A stretch of 36,109 bases of DNA, taken from NCBI GenBank assembly GCA_013003065.1, contig JABDLI010000262.1, forward strand, positions 1 to 36,109, read 5' to 3'. Positions 9,234-17,979 of the stretch are shown piece by piece (position 1 is the first letter of the stretch; each line of letters begins with the position of its first letter). Both the position numbers and the translations under genes were made by a program. Origin of the DNA: Phycisphaerales bacterium. GTDB taxonomy: Bacteria; Planctomycetota; Phycisphaerae; Phycisphaerales; SM1A02. A model generated the notes under the pieces. That model saw only the letters and a program-made list of their open reading frames with translations, ran no database searches and was not told the origin of the DNA.

Positions 9234-10321
9234 GTGCTCCCCGCGTGTCGCGTGTGACCATCGCCGGGCTGACGCTGCTCGCGTTGCAGGCCGGGGCCGG
9301 CTGCGACTCGGTCCCCGCCGTCCTCGCGCCGCCCGCGGACGAGCCGGCGCTTGCGTTGAGAACCCCGGTCGCGACGCCGTCGCGTACGCTCGCCCCGGCC
9401 CGTCCCCCCGAGCTGCCGACGTCGGTGGCGGTCGAACGGGAGCCGTGGCGGTTCGCCGCGTATCCCGGCCAGCTTCTCAAGACGTCGAACTATCGAATAC
9501 ATACGACCATCGACTTCGAACGCGTGCTCGAGCGTCTGCCGCTGTTTCTCGAGTGCGCGATGACGCAGTACACCGGCTCGCTCGCGGACCTGCCGAGACC
9601 GGCCGACCCCATGGACACCTTCGTCTTCCGCGACCGGCGTCAGTGGACGGCCAAGACGAAGCAGCTCCTGCCCGAGCACGCCGGCGAGTTCGAGAACCTC
9701 GGCCGGGGCGGCTTTTCCACCCGAGGCATCGCGGTGCTGTACTACATCGACTGGGCGGGCCGCGATCGGGACACGTTGGCCATCGCGTCCCACGAGGGGT
9801 GGCACCAGTACACCCAGAGCACCTTCAAGAACCCCCTGCCGATCTGGCTGGAAGAAGGCATCGCGACGTACATGGAGGGATACCAGTTCCGACGCGACGA
9901 CACCGGGCCGCGATTCGAGCCGCGTCGCAACTGGGAACGCGCGCGAGCGCTCGGCGAAGCGCTCCGTCGCGATCGGGCGATCCCGTTGCCCGAGCTTCTC
10001 CGCCGGTCGCCGCAGTCGTTTCTCGCCGAGGGCAAGGACGACCTGCTCACGTACTACGCGCAGGTCTGGGCCCTCGTGCGGTTTCTGACCGAATCGGAGA
10101 ACGGTCGTTACCGGGACGCCCTGGCCGCGGTGCTGACCGACGCCGCCCACGGCACCCTGTTCTCGCGTCTGCGGCGTTCGCCGGCGGTGATCGCGCGGGG
10201 TGGGCAACGCGCGATGATGGGCGGACGCGACGGCCCGTGGGTGATCCTCGCGTACTTCACCACCGACATCGCGACCTTCAACCAGGAATACATGGAGTTC
10301 GCGCGGTCGATCGCCCGGTAG
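9230..10321 (+). CDS. HExxH metallopeptidase-like lipoprotein (DUF1570-like)
   Basis: 363 residues, start overlapping the valS stop (ATGA), so probably translationally coupled. Signal peptide with a lipobox-like end (LQAGAGC, Cys25), a Pro/Ala linker, then a globular domain from about residue 70. The sequence SHEGWHQY gives HEGWH at 188-192, a zinc HExxH motif, and IWLEEGIATYMEG at about 205-217 supplies the downstream glutamate, as in gluzincin-type peptidases of the DUF1570 kind common in planctomycetes. Proteolytic activity is inferred from the motif; the substrate is unknown. Linkage to valS is probably just co-transcription. Confidence 0.8.
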   Translation: MSAPRVSRVTIAGLTLLALQAGAGCDSVPAVLAPPADEPALALRTPVATPSRTLAPARPPELPTSVAVEREPWRFAAYPGQLLKTSNYRIHTTIDFERVLERLPLFLECAMTQYTGSLADLPRPADPMDTFVFRDRRQWTAKTKQLLPEHAGEFENLGRGGFSTRGIAVLYYIDWAGRDRDTLAIASHEGWHQYTQSTFKNPLPIWLEEGIATYMEGYQFRRDDTGPRFEPRRNWERARALGEALRRDRAIPLPELLRRSPQSFLAEGKDDLLTYYAQVWALVRFLTESENGRYRDALAAVLTDAAHGTLFSRLRRSPAVIARGGQRAMMGGRDGPWVILAYFTTDIATFNQEYMEFARSIAR

Positions 10322-10352
10322 GCGATGCACCCGCTCCCGCCCGAATCCTGTC

Positions 10353-10844
10353 ATGCGGATCGGCATCCTCTCTGATTCCCACGGGCGAGCCGCGGTGACC
10401 CGCGCCGCCGTGCTCGCGTTGCGTGAAGCCGGCGCCGACATGCTCATCCACCTCGGCGACATCGAGACCGACGCGGTCATCGACGAGCTCGTCGGCATGC
10501 CGGCCCACATCGTCTTCGGCAACTGCGACTTCGACGCCGACGCGTTGGGACGCTACGCGAGAAACGTCGGGGTCACCGTCGACGACCCCGTCGGCGATCT
10601 CGAGATCGACGGACGTCGCGTCGTCTTCACGCACGGTCATCGGCCACGGGTGCTCGAGAAGGCCCTGGCGGAAGGCGCCGAGTACATCCTGCACGGCCAC
10701 TCCCACCACCCCCGCGACGAACGCATCGGGGCGAGCCGTGTCATCAACCCGGGGGCGTTGTTCCGCGCGGTCCGGTATACTGCCTGCGTGCTGGAACCGG
10801 CGACGGACGCGGTGGAACTCCTCGAGATCCCACGCCCGGCGTGA
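10353..10844 (+). CDS. YfcE/MJ0936-type metallophosphoesterase
   Basis: 163 residues. All calcineurin-like metal-ligand motifs of the small YfcE family are visible in order: DSH (about 8-10), GD (about 34-35), GNCD (about 54-57), THGH (about 92-95) and HGHSH (about 112-116). Such enzymes hydrolyse phosphodiesters in vitro with two bound metals; the cellular substrate is generally unknown. It starts 31 bp after the metallopeptidase-like gene and ends 13 bp before the acetyltransferase gene, so it fits one plus-strand operon beginning at valS. Confidence 0.92.
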   Translation: MRIGILSDSHGRAAVTRAAVLALREAGADMLIHLGDIETDAVIDELVGMPAHIVFGNCDFDADALGRYARNVGVTVDDPVGDLEIDGRRVVFTHGHRPRVLEKALAEGAEYILHGHSHHPRDERIGASRVINPGALFRAVRYTACVLEPATDAVELLEIPRPA

Positions 10845-10857
10845 CAGCATCTCCCCG

Positions 10858-11370
10858 ATGGATGGCGCGCCACCCGAATTCGATCTCACCCAACTGCGGA
10901 TCCGCATCGCGGAGCAGCGTGATCACGCCGCCATCCGCGAGCTCTTCCGCCAGGGCCACCTGGAGGGCGCCGTGCGGCTCAACGACACCGGCGCCGACAT
11001 CGAGCAGCTCTTCCACGCGTATTTTTCCGACGACGGTGCGAGCTGCTTCTGGGTGGCCTGCTACGACGACGACGTCATCGGCATGATCGGCGTGCAACGC
11101 ACGCGGGAAGCGACCGCCGAGATGTGCCGGCTCCGGGTCCGCCAGGGATTTCGCCGCCTCGGCGTCGGCACCGCGTTGATGGAAGAGGCCACCGAGTTCT
11201 GCCGACGGCACGGGTATCTCAAGGTCGTCCTCGACGTGCGGGTCGAGCGGGGCCCGGCCATCGCGTTGTTCGAGAAGTTCGGCTTCAGCCTCGCGCGTTC
11301 ACGCGAGATCGGTGAACGCAAGATGCTCGACTTCTATTACGACCTCTACCGCGACCCGGCCGGGAAGTGA
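10858..11370 (+). CDS. GNAT-family N-acetyltransferase
   Basis: 170 residues; ATG at 10858, 13 bp after the phosphodiesterase stop. The acetyl-CoA-binding motif A is clear (MCRLRVRQGFRRLGVGTALM, with R-x-x-G-x-G/A in RRLGVGTA). It is followed by the motif B pattern ending in ALFEKFGFS. The ending resembles GNAT proteins that act on small molecules or protein N-termini, but the acceptor cannot be told. Last gene of the plus-strand run, followed by a strong two-way hairpin. Confidence 0.88.
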   Translation: MDGAPPEFDLTQLRIRIAEQRDHAAIRELFRQGHLEGAVRLNDTGADIEQLFHAYFSDDGASCFWVACYDDDVIGMIGVQRTREATAEMCRLRVRQGFRRLGVGTALMEEATEFCRRHGYLKVVLDVRVERGPAIALFEKFGFSLARSREIGERKMLDFYYDLYRDPAGK

Positions 11371-11380
11371 CCGGCGCGCG

Positions 11381-11414
11381 AACGCGGCGGGCGTCGATCG
11401 CCCGCCGCGCGTTT
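11381..11414. terminator. two-way intrinsic terminator
   Basis: A perfect 11-bp stem (CGCGGCGGGCG 11383-11393, CGCCCGCCGCG 11399-11409) with a 5-nt loop, flanked by AA on the left and a CGTTT run on the right. It sits between the convergent acetyltransferase (+) and PDZ protein (-) genes and suits termination from both sides. Confidence 0.7.
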
Positions 11415-11440
11415 GCAGGGCATGACGGTGCGTGGCCGGT

Positions 11441-12487
11441 CTACCGCTCGTCGCGTTTCGCACGCTCGATCAGCTTGTTGAGCAGCTCTTCGAGCTCGTG
11501 AATGCGATCCTCCAGCTCGGCCGCGTGCTCGTGGGCGTCGACGTCGTCCCGCTCTTCTCGCCATTTCGTCGTGCCGGGCGCCAGCTCGAACATGCGGTTG
11601 TCGTCGTCGAGGAAGAACTCCCGGAGCTGCGGGAGCTTCTCCAGGATCTTGCCATCCTCCATGTGCCACAGGTTCGGCAGCTCCTTCGGCGTGACCATGC
11701 TGCGTTGTCCCAGGAACGGGCTCGGGAGCGCCCGCTGACCGATGACCTCGGCTTTCGACATCGCATCCCGGTCGTAGGCGGCCAATGTCACGTTGACGTC
11801 GCGTCGCGTGCCCTCGTGGATCACGGTCAGGGTCACGGTCTCGCCGGCGTCCATCGTCGACAGCGTCTGCAGCAGCGTCTCGGAATCGGCCGGCGAGGTG
11901 CCGTTGATCCGCGTGATCACGTCGTAGGGAGCGAGACCGGCGGCGTGGGCGGGCAGACCCTTGAGGACGCCCGTGAGCATCGTCGTCTTGCCCGTGTCCA
12001 GACGCAGGTGCGATTCGAGCGCCGGCCCCGGCTCTCCCAGGTGGACGCCGAGCATGACCGGTGGCGTCGGATGCATGGCAAAGATGTTGTCGTCCATCAC
12101 CCAGCCGCCGGCCAGGTCGTGGCCACCGCCGATGGCGATCCGGATGTCCTCGATCGGATCCCCGTTCTCGTCGAGGATGACGATGCGCCCGTCGCGGTGC
12201 TCGATGCGATCCGCGGCGAGCACCTCGCCGTTGACGATGACGGTGACGTCGCCGTTCTCGACTCGCACTTGCACGCTGTTTTCGCCGGCATCGTCCACGG
12301 AGACCGACTTGGTGACGAACATCTGGTACGTCTCGGCATTCTCGTTGTCCGGCGTCACGAGGATCACCTCGTGGTCTGCGACCGGCGACTCGTCGCTGGA
12401 GGCACCGAGGCATGTCGCCGACGCCAGCGCGATCGTCACGGCCGTGAGCAGCGTCGCGCGTCCGAACTGGTTGGAGTGCGTGTTCAT
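11441..12487 (-). CDS. exported PDZ-domain protein with C-terminal coiled coil
   Basis: 348 residues from the ATG at 12487. An N-terminal Sec signal (to about residue 29) is followed by an acidic beta-rich region and then one PDZ domain at about 170-260 (MLGVHLGEPGPAL; LPAHAAGLAPYDVITRING). The C-terminal 45 residues are highly charged with heptad-like spacing (AAELEDRIHELEELLNKLIERAK), predicting a coiled coil. No protease domain is present, so it is more likely a scaffold or sensor than an enzyme. It lies 47 bp downstream of the ECF sigma/membrane protein pair on the same strand. A role in the same envelope-stress-like circuit is inferred from position only. Confidence 0.82.
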   Translation of the reverse strand: MNTHSNQFGRATLLTAVTIALASATCLGASSDESPVADHEVILVTPDNENAETYQMFVTKSVSVDDAGENSVQVRVENGDVTVIVNGEVLAADRIEHRDGRIVILDENGDPIEDIRIAIGGGHDLAGGWVMDDNIFAMHPTPPVMLGVHLGEPGPALESHLRLDTGKTTMLTGVLKGLPAHAAGLAPYDVITRINGTSPADSETLLQTLSTMDAGETVTLTVIHEGTRRDVNVTLAAYDRDAMSKAEVIGQRALPSPFLGQRSMVTPKELPNLWHMEDGKILEKLPQLREFFLDDDNRMFELAPGTTKWREERDDVDAHEHAAELEDRIHELEELLNKLIERAKRDER

Positions 12488-12534
12488 GAAGAGTGGCCTC
12501 GTGGGGTTGGGAAGTCGGTGAAGTGGCGGCGCCG

Positions 12535-13161
12535 CTACATGCGGCCGATCCGCTGGGGCCGGTAGCGTGCGAGCGAGGGACGCCCCCGCTCGTCGCGGCC
12601 TTCGATCTGATAAAGAGAGGGAACGACCGCCCGCTCCATGATCTGCTGGATGTAGATGAGCTCGTACCCGTCCCCGCCCGGGTTGGGACGCGACTCGAGG
12701 ATGACGCGTCGCGGTTCGGCGCTCAGGACGGTCCCTTCCTCCTGCCCCTTCCGCAGGTACGTGCGCAACGCGTCCTGGGCGGTCTGGATCGGCGCGAGAC
12801 CGGCCGCCTGCACGCCCCCCTCCGCCGGTGGCTGCGGCGGCGTCAACGAGTTGATGACAAGCGCGAGGAACACCACCGCGGCGACGGCCCAGCCGAGCCA
12901 GCCGGTCCACGCGGTCGTGGCGACGGGGGCGGGTTGCGGCCGGGGCACGGGGGCATCGACGCCGTCGGCGACGGACGCGGCGACGCGTCCCAGCCGGGCA
13001 AGGTCCATCTGATCACGCTGCGCCGTGGCGAGCAGCCGCCAGACGGACTGGTCGGCCGCCGCTCGCGTGGCGAGCGTGTCCCACTCCTCGGTGCTCGCAT
13101 CGCCTTCGACGACCCGCATGATGAGGATGTCCAGCTCGTTCTCGTGCATGTCGTCGTTCAT
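12535..13161 (-). CDS. single-pass membrane protein, putative anti-sigma factor
   Basis: 208 residues. The ATG at 13161 overlaps the sigma-factor stop (ATGA), implying translational coupling. The N-terminal about 65 residues are short acidic helices (DILIMRVVEGDASTEEWDTL) like the cytoplasmic part of planctomycete anti-sigma proteins. A transmembrane helix follows at about 88-107 (GWLGWAVAAVVFLALVINSL), then a C-terminal domain of about 100 residues outside. No zinc-type ZAS motif (HxxxCxxC) is present, so the anti-sigma role rests on gene order and topology. Confidence 0.7.
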   Translation of the reverse strand: MNDDMHENELDILIMRVVEGDASTEEWDTLATRAAADQSVWRLLATAQRDQMDLARLGRVAASVADGVDAPVPRPQPAPVATTAWTGWLGWAVAAVVFLALVINSLTPPQPPAEGGVQAAGLAPIQTAQDALRTYLRKGQEEGTVLSAEPRRVILESRPNPGGDGYELIYIQQIMERAVVPSLYQIEGRDERGRPSLARYRPQRIGRM

Positions 13162-13787
13162 GACAGCGGTCCCATCCGCCCCTCGCGGGCGGGCAAGAGG
13201 TCGGCACACAGCTCCGCCAGCATGCGACGCCCCCGCGCGATGCGGGTGTCCACGGTGGCGGGCGGAATGTCCAGAAGCATCGCGATCTGCTTGCTTCGCA
13301 ATCCCTGCAAGGCGCGAAGCAGCAGCGGTTCGCGGTAGGTCTCCGGCAACGCGTCGACGCGGCGGAGCATCCGCCGGGTCGTCTCGTCCCGGGCCAGGTG
13401 ACCGATCGCGCCGTTCCGGCCGTCGGTCGCCACGCCGTCGTCCGCGAGCGACGTCGTGACGCGATAGCGGCCGCGGCGTCCCGAGGCCCGCGCCGCGTTG
13501 ACGGCGATCGTGCGGAGCCACGCGCGCAGGTTCCGCGGATCACGCAGCGAATCGAGCTTGGCGACGAACGTCACGGCCACCTCCTGGAGCAGGTCGTCCA
13601 GATCTTCCGCGGAGGGTTTGTGGGCGAGGATGACGGCTGCGATCCAACGGCGATGACGCTCCCAGAGCGTGCGCACCGCGTCCGCCTCGCCGCTCATGGC
13701 GGCGAGGACCAGCTGGGCCTCCTCGGCCCCGTCGTCGTCCGGACCGTCGGCGGGGAATCGAAGCCTCGCCGCGTTTGTTCCCCGCAT
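13158..13787 (-). CDS. ECF-type RNA polymerase sigma factor
   Basis: 209 residues; ATG at 13787 with GGAGG about 8 nt upstream. Region 2 (about 40-105) has the DLLQEVAVTF and NLRAWLRTIAVNAAR elements typical of sigma-70 ECF proteins. Region 4 (about 145-200) contains LPETYREPLLLRALQGLRSK then the helix-turn-helix IAMLLDIPPATVDTRIARGR. It directs RNA polymerase to a dedicated promoter set, usually held by the neighbouring membrane protein until a signal arrives. First gene of a three-gene operon with the membrane protein and the PDZ protein. Confidence 0.9.
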   Translation of the reverse strand: MRGTNAARLRFPADGPDDDGAEEAQLVLAAMSGEADAVRTLWERHRRWIAAVILAHKPSAEDLDDLLQEVAVTFVAKLDSLRDPRNLRAWLRTIAVNAARASGRRGRYRVTTSLADDGVATDGRNGAIGHLARDETTRRMLRRVDALPETYREPLLLRALQGLRSKQIAMLLDIPPATVDTRIARGRRMLAELCADLLPAREGRMGPLS

Positions 13788-13918
13788 GAACGGGTCCTCC
13801 GCGTTTCCAAGCCGATCAGATGCGCCGCCGGGAGGGATCTGCCCGCCGGCGTTGCGATTCTCGCGGGTGGGAGCGTCCCGGCGTCTGCCCGGCGGGCCGC
13901 CGGCCGCCTCCGCGGCGA

Positions 13919-15346
13919 TTATCGGCACGGTCCCCACGCGCTCAGGACCGTCAGGAGGTCGGTGAAGCCGACATCGCCGCTTTCGTCCAGATCCTGAGGG
14001 CACGGCGGCGGGCAGGGTCCCCAGACGCTGAGGACGGCGAGCAGATCGGTGAACCCGACCTCGCCGCTCCGGTCCAGATCCGCCGGGCAGCTCGTCCCCG
14101 GCCACTGGAACGTGAAGAGGCCATCGCCGGCGAGCGCCCCCCCGTAGCTGGCGGCGAAGACGACCAGGCCGTCGTCGTTGATGAACAGATCCTCGAACCC
14201 GATGTCGCTGAGCGTCGTGTCCTCGGGCAGCCCGGCCACCTCGACGCCGTCGGTGATGACCAGGCAGCCGTTGACGAAGAGCCCTTCCTCGACGCCCGGG
14301 GGCGTCGCGCCCTCGAGGTCGGCGAGGTACACCACGTCCCCGTGGCGGTTGACGTCGACGCCGTTGAAGTTGCCCGTCACGACGCCCGGCAACTCGGGGA
14401 CGTCGGACCCCTGCTGCGTCATGAAACCGCGTTCCGAGAGGATGATCGCGTCGGCCGTGCTGGGGGCGTCGGCGAGATTGCCCCGGAACGCCCAGGTGCC
14501 ATCCTCCGCGAGCGCCGCTTGCAGGATCAGCTCGAGCGTGTCCGTGCCGGTGCGGGTCTCGACGGTTTGGCCCTCCTGCGCCGCGAGCACCTCCTCGATG
14601 ATCCCGCCCGTCTCCCGCCGCACGAGCAGCAGCTTGTCGCTCGCGCTCGGCAACTGCGTGTCACCCTCGAAGATCAGATCGCCACGGCCGTTGAACTGGA
14701 GCTCGTCGAAGTTGCCGGTCCACACTCCCGGAATGCCGGGCAGCGGCACGGGGTCGCCCTCGCGGTAGAGGATGTCGCCGCCCAACGTGATGGCCGAGTC
14801 GAAGTCGACGTTGCCGTCGAGATCGGCGAGAAAGCCGACCGTGCCGTCGTCGGTGACGCCGGCGAAGCCGAAGTCCTCGTAGATCCTGTCCTCGGTGCCG
14901 AAGGCATCGTCACCTTCGCGGGCGATCAGGTCGCCGTCGCGGTAGACGGCGCGGTTCGCGGCCGCGGGAACGTCACGCAGGGTGGCGATGAAGACGACCG
15001 CGCCAGCGGCGTTGATCTGCCGTCCCGTCTCGAAGAACTCGAAGGCCGCAAAGGACGCGCCGGGGGCGTCCGGGGCCGGCTCTCCCTCGCGGGCCACGAG
15101 CTCGAAGCCGCGGTAGACGACGTCGTCGGCGTCGGTGGCGTCATCGGTGTCGGCGGTGAAGGCGACCACGCCCAGCTCGGAGAGGCTCGGCCGATCGAAG
15201 TTCTCGAAGAGCGTCTTCGTCCCCGGCGCGTCGTCGCCTTCGATGAGAAAGACGTCGACGACCGGCACGGGGCACGCGGCGGTCGTCGCGATCCCGGTCA
15301 TCAGGGTCACGATCGTCACGGCCTCACGCAGCAAGCTCAGCTTCAT
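13919..15346 (-). CDS. NxxGxxxAF tandem-repeat lipoprotein with two dockerin-like C-terminal repeats
   Basis: 475 residues; ATG at 15346 with GGAGG upstream. The signal ends in IATTAAC (Cys25), a possible lipobox. The body carries repeated segments of the NxxGxxxAF kind (SELGVVAFTAD, NAAGAVVFIAT, TDDGTVGFLAD, NGRGDLIFEGD, NRHGDVVYLAD, NDDGLVVFAAS), expected to form a beta-propeller-like exported domain. The last 60 residues hold two near-identical units, CPADLDRSGEVGFTDLL...WGPC and CPQDLDESGDVGFTDLL...WGPC. Each has a calcium-loop pattern and flanking cysteines, the dockerin-like tail common in Phycisphaerae surface proteins. It probably acts outside the cell; the ligand is unknown. Confidence 0.82.
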   Translation of the reverse strand: MKLSLLREAVTIVTLMTGIATTAACPVPVVDVFLIEGDDAPGTKTLFENFDRPSLSELGVVAFTADTDDATDADDVVYRGFELVAREGEPAPDAPGASFAAFEFFETGRQINAAGAVVFIATLRDVPAAANRAVYRDGDLIAREGDDAFGTEDRIYEDFGFAGVTDDGTVGFLADLDGNVDFDSAITLGGDILYREGDPVPLPGIPGVWTGNFDELQFNGRGDLIFEGDTQLPSASDKLLLVRRETGGIIEEVLAAQEGQTVETRTGTDTLELILQAALAEDGTWAFRGNLADAPSTADAIILSERGFMTQQGSDVPELPGVVTGNFNGVDVNRHGDVVYLADLEGATPPGVEEGLFVNGCLVITDGVEVAGLPEDTTLSDIGFEDLFINDDGLVVFAASYGGALAGDGLFTFQWPGTSCPADLDRSGEVGFTDLLAVLSVWGPCPPPCPQDLDESGDVGFTDLLTVLSAWGPCR

Positions 15347-15515
15347 CCCATCACCTCCAGCGTTCCGTGGGGGACCGTCTCGAGCATACGCCGCGGCTCG
15401 CCGCGGGCAATGCCGCACGCGGATCTTCCCTCCCGGCGGCGTCGGTGGGCCATTTTCCGCCCGGACCGGCTCGCAACGCTCTCTAGAATGAAGACGTCCA
15501 TCGAGGAGACGACTC
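15347..15515. other. divergent promoter region
   Basis: 169 bp between two divergent exported-protein genes. A TAGAAT hexamer (15484-15489) upstream of the plus-strand gene could be a -10 box, although no good -35 box is seen. Confidence 0.35.
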
Positions 15516-16493
15516 GTGAGACCCCGCGTGCAACGGTTCGTGCTGACCGCCGCCCTCACCGGATTGGCCGCTGTGGCCGGTGACGCCGGCGTCGCCACCG
15601 GCGCCGACGATCCCCGCTTCGGCCTCCTCGGCCCGCTGCCGGCATCCGGAGCGGTTCCCTCCATCGTCCATCTGCGGGACGCCCCGCGGGAGAGCGACCT
15701 GACGCTCCGGGCCCGCGCGCGTGACTACGCCGGTCAGATTCGGCGGTTGCGGCGGGCCCACTTCGGACCGATTCGAAGCCCCGCCGTCCGCGCCTCCGGG
15801 CTCGCCGAGCTGCGTGAGTTCACCGATCCGGCGGCGTTCCGCCCGTTGATCGAAGAGCTCGCCGGCGAGGGCGACGAGGTCCGCCTCGCGTTGCTCGACC
15901 ACTTCCGCGGGCAGGGCGAGGAGGGCCAGGCCGCCTTGGCGTGGGTTGCGATCACCGACGAGGACGAGGCGATCCGGGGTGAGGCCGGCCGCCGTTTGGC
16001 CGCGCCCGCCGCGACGCCCGTCCTGCGGGTGCTCGACCAGACACTGCGCAGCAACCGGCACGAGATCGCCAACAACGCCGGTGCGGTCGCGGGGATGCTC
16101 GGCGCCATCGAGACGATCCCCCTGCTGATCTTCTCGCAGGCGACCCGGGACCCGGCGCCGCAGGACGAGGGAGACCTCGCGTGGATCGCCATCCAGACGC
16201 AGCGGGCCTTCGTCGCCAACGTCCGCCCGGTCGTGGGCGACAACTCGGGCGCGTTCGAGCCCGTCCTCGGCGTCGTGAGCGAGGGCATCGTGCTGCGGGT
16301 GACCGACGCGGTGGTGATCGTCTACCGAACGGTCATCCACAACGCGCTCGTCGCGATGACGTCGCGGGACTGGGGACGCCCCACCGACGACATGGGGTAC
16401 GACATGCGACGCTGGTGGGAGTGGTACAACGAGGAGTACCTGCCGTACAAGCGGGATCAGCATCGGCTCGATCCGCCGGCGGGCGGCGGCTGA
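15516..16493 (+). CDS. exported HEAT-like repeat protein
   Basis: 325 residues from a GTG at 15516 with GAGGAG 7 nt upstream. It begins with a Sec-type signal (RPRVQRF then LTAALTGLAAVAG). The middle part (about 80-210) consists of paired helices with HEAT-like spacing (FRPLIEELAGEGDEVRLALLDHF; EAIRGEAGRRLAAPAATPVL). The C-terminal part contains hydrophobic helices (EGIVLRVTDAVVIVYRTVIH) and a Trp/Tyr-rich end (WWEWYNEEYLPYK). No enzyme motif seen. Probably a periplasmic or envelope scaffold protein. Confidence 0.7.
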   Translation: MRPRVQRFVLTAALTGLAAVAGDAGVATGADDPRFGLLGPLPASGAVPSIVHLRDAPRESDLTLRARARDYAGQIRRLRRAHFGPIRSPAVRASGLAELREFTDPAAFRPLIEELAGEGDEVRLALLDHFRGQGEEGQAALAWVAITDEDEAIRGEAGRRLAAPAATPVLRVLDQTLRSNRHEIANNAGAVAGMLGAIETIPLLIFSQATRDPAPQDEGDLAWIAIQTQRAFVANVRPVVGDNSGAFEPVLGVVSEGIVLRVTDAVVIVYRTVIHNALVAMTSRDWGRPTDDMGYDMRRWWEWYNEEYLPYKRDQHRLDPPAGGG

Positions 16494-16519
16494 ACGGGGC
16501 CACCGCGACGGGGCGGCGT

Positions 16520-16548
16520 TTGCCGCCGACCGGCGTCCCCCCTATACC
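16520..16548 (+). promoter_or_regulatory. candidate promoter for a leaderless TPR-CRTAC1 operon
   Basis: TTGCCG (16520-16525) and TATACC (16543-16548) are separated by exactly 17 bp. The ATG follows 6 nt after the -10 box, so transcription would begin at the start codon itself. No Shine-Dalgarno sequence is present. Confidence 0.45.
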
Positions 16549-16554
16549 GAGACC

Positions 16555-17979
16555 ATGCACACCCGGGCGGTCTTCTTGACGGGATGCCTGCTCCTCGCGT
16601 CCGCGGGCTGCGAGCGTCCGGTGATCACGCACGCGACCCCGCCTCCGCTGCCGGCGTCGATCGATCGGCTCGATCCCGCCGTGGTGGCGTTGCTGCGGAC
16701 GCGTCACGCGGCCGTCGTCGCCGACCCGGCGAACGCGACGGAATGGCGGGCCCTCGCCCTCGCCGCGGAGGCGAACGAGCTCTTCGACACCGCGCTCGCC
16801 TGCGTGACCGAGGCGGTTCGCCTCGATCCCGGCGCGCCCCGCGGCTGGTACCAGCTCGGCCGCCTGGCCACCCGCGCGGGCGATCTCGACCGAGCCCGCG
16901 AGGCCTTCGAGACGACTGCCCGCTTGGCGCCGGCGTACGCCCCCGCTCTGTGGCGGGCCGGCCGCGTCGACCTCGAGCGTGGGCGTTTCGTCGAAGCGGA
17001 AGCCGCGTTCGAACGCGCGCTCGCCATCGACGCCGCGTTGCCGGCCGCCCGGATCGGCCTCGCCCGCGCGTGGCTCGGGCAGGATCGCGTCGCGGAGGCG
17101 GCGCGTCTGCTCGAGGAGGAGTCCGCCAACGCGGATCCGGCCGCCCGCCCCTACACGCTCCACCTGCTGGCGACCGCGCGGCGGCGGCTCGGGCAGCGGT
17201 CCGATCCGTCACCGGCGGCAGCGGCCCCGACCTGGTCCGACCCGTGGACGAGCGAGCTTGCCACGTACCGGCCGGGGTACGGCGCGCGGATCGAGGCCGC
17301 CCGCCGCGATCTCGACGCCGGCCGCCGGGCGGCGGCGGAGGCGACGCTGCGACGGCTCCACGCCGAAACGCCGGACAATCCGGTCGTGACCGCGACGCTG
17401 GCGCGGGTCGTGCGGGAGACCGGTCGACCCGGCGAGGCGTTGGCCCTGCTCGACGGGATCGTGGCCGCGCGACCGGGGTTCTTCCCCGCGCACTTCGAGC
17501 GTGCCGTCACGTTGGCCCAGGTCGCCGCGACGCTCCCGCCGTCGGAGGCGGAAGAGGCTCGGGCCCGAGCCGACCGAGCGGCGACCCGCGTTCTGGAGCT
17601 GAATCCTTCGTACGCGCCGGCGCACGCGTTGCGGGGTGACCTCGCCACTGTGGCCGGCGGGCTCGCCGCGGCCACGCGACACTACGCCGACGCGCAGCGG
17701 TGCGACCGCACCGATCCGCGGTGGCCCCAGCGGTGCGGCATCGCGGCGTTGCGGCGCGGGGACTGGCCCGCCGCCGAGGACTGGCTCGAACGGGCGCTCG
17801 CGATGCGGCCGGAAGACGCCGAGACCCACCGCGGGCTTGCCATCGCGTACATGAGCCAGGGACGTCTCGAGGCGGCCGACGCCACGCTTTCGCGAGCGGA
17901 GGCGTTGCAACCCGGTGATCCCCGGATCGCCCGGACCCGCCGCGACCTCCGGGCCCTGTCGACAGGGACCCCACCGTGA
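16555..17979 (+). CDS. TPR-repeat lipoprotein
   Basis: 474 residues. Short signal with lipobox (LLLASAGC, Cys19). Two TPR blocks are visible, about residues 60-200 and about 250-465, with the 34-residue pattern (for example AVRLDPGAPRGWYQLGRLA, ALAIDAALPAARIGLARAW, ALAMRPEDAETHRGLAIAY), separated by a Pro/Ser-rich linker. The stop overlaps the GTG start of the CRTAC1 gene (GTGA), so the two are co-translated. TPR genes next to CRTAC1/ASPIC-UnbV genes are a recurring planctomycete and verrucomicrobial pairing; the joint function is not known. Confidence 0.85.
   Translation: MHTRAVFLTGCLLLASAGCERPVITHATPPPLPASIDRLDPAVVALLRTRHAAVVADPANATEWRALALAAEANELFDTALACVTEAVRLDPGAPRGWYQLGRLATRAGDLDRAREAFETTARLAPAYAPALWRAGRVDLERGRFVEAEAAFERALAIDAALPAARIGLARAWLGQDRVAEAARLLEEESANADPAARPYTLHLLATARRRLGQRSDPSPAAAAPTWSDPWTSELATYRPGYGARIEAARRDLDAGRRAAAEATLRRLHAETPDNPVVTATLARVVRETGRPGEALALLDGIVAARPGFFPAHFERAVTLAQVAATLPPSEAEEARARADRAATRVLELNPSYAPAHALRGDLATVAGGLAAATRHYADAQRCDRTDPRWPQRCGIAALRRGDWPAAEDWLERALAMRPEDAETHRGLAIAYMSQGRLEAADATLSRAEALQPGDPRIARTRRDLRALSTGTPP

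Noticed and set aside
8477-10522. 681-codon minus-strand frame
   Set aside because: Antisense to the 3' part of valS and to the HExxH lipoprotein, whose motifs are clear on the plus strand.
13820-15583. 587-codon open frame antisense to the NxxGxxxAF repeat lipoprotein
   Set aside because: No signal peptide or recognisable domain; the minus strand has the signal, lipobox and repeats.
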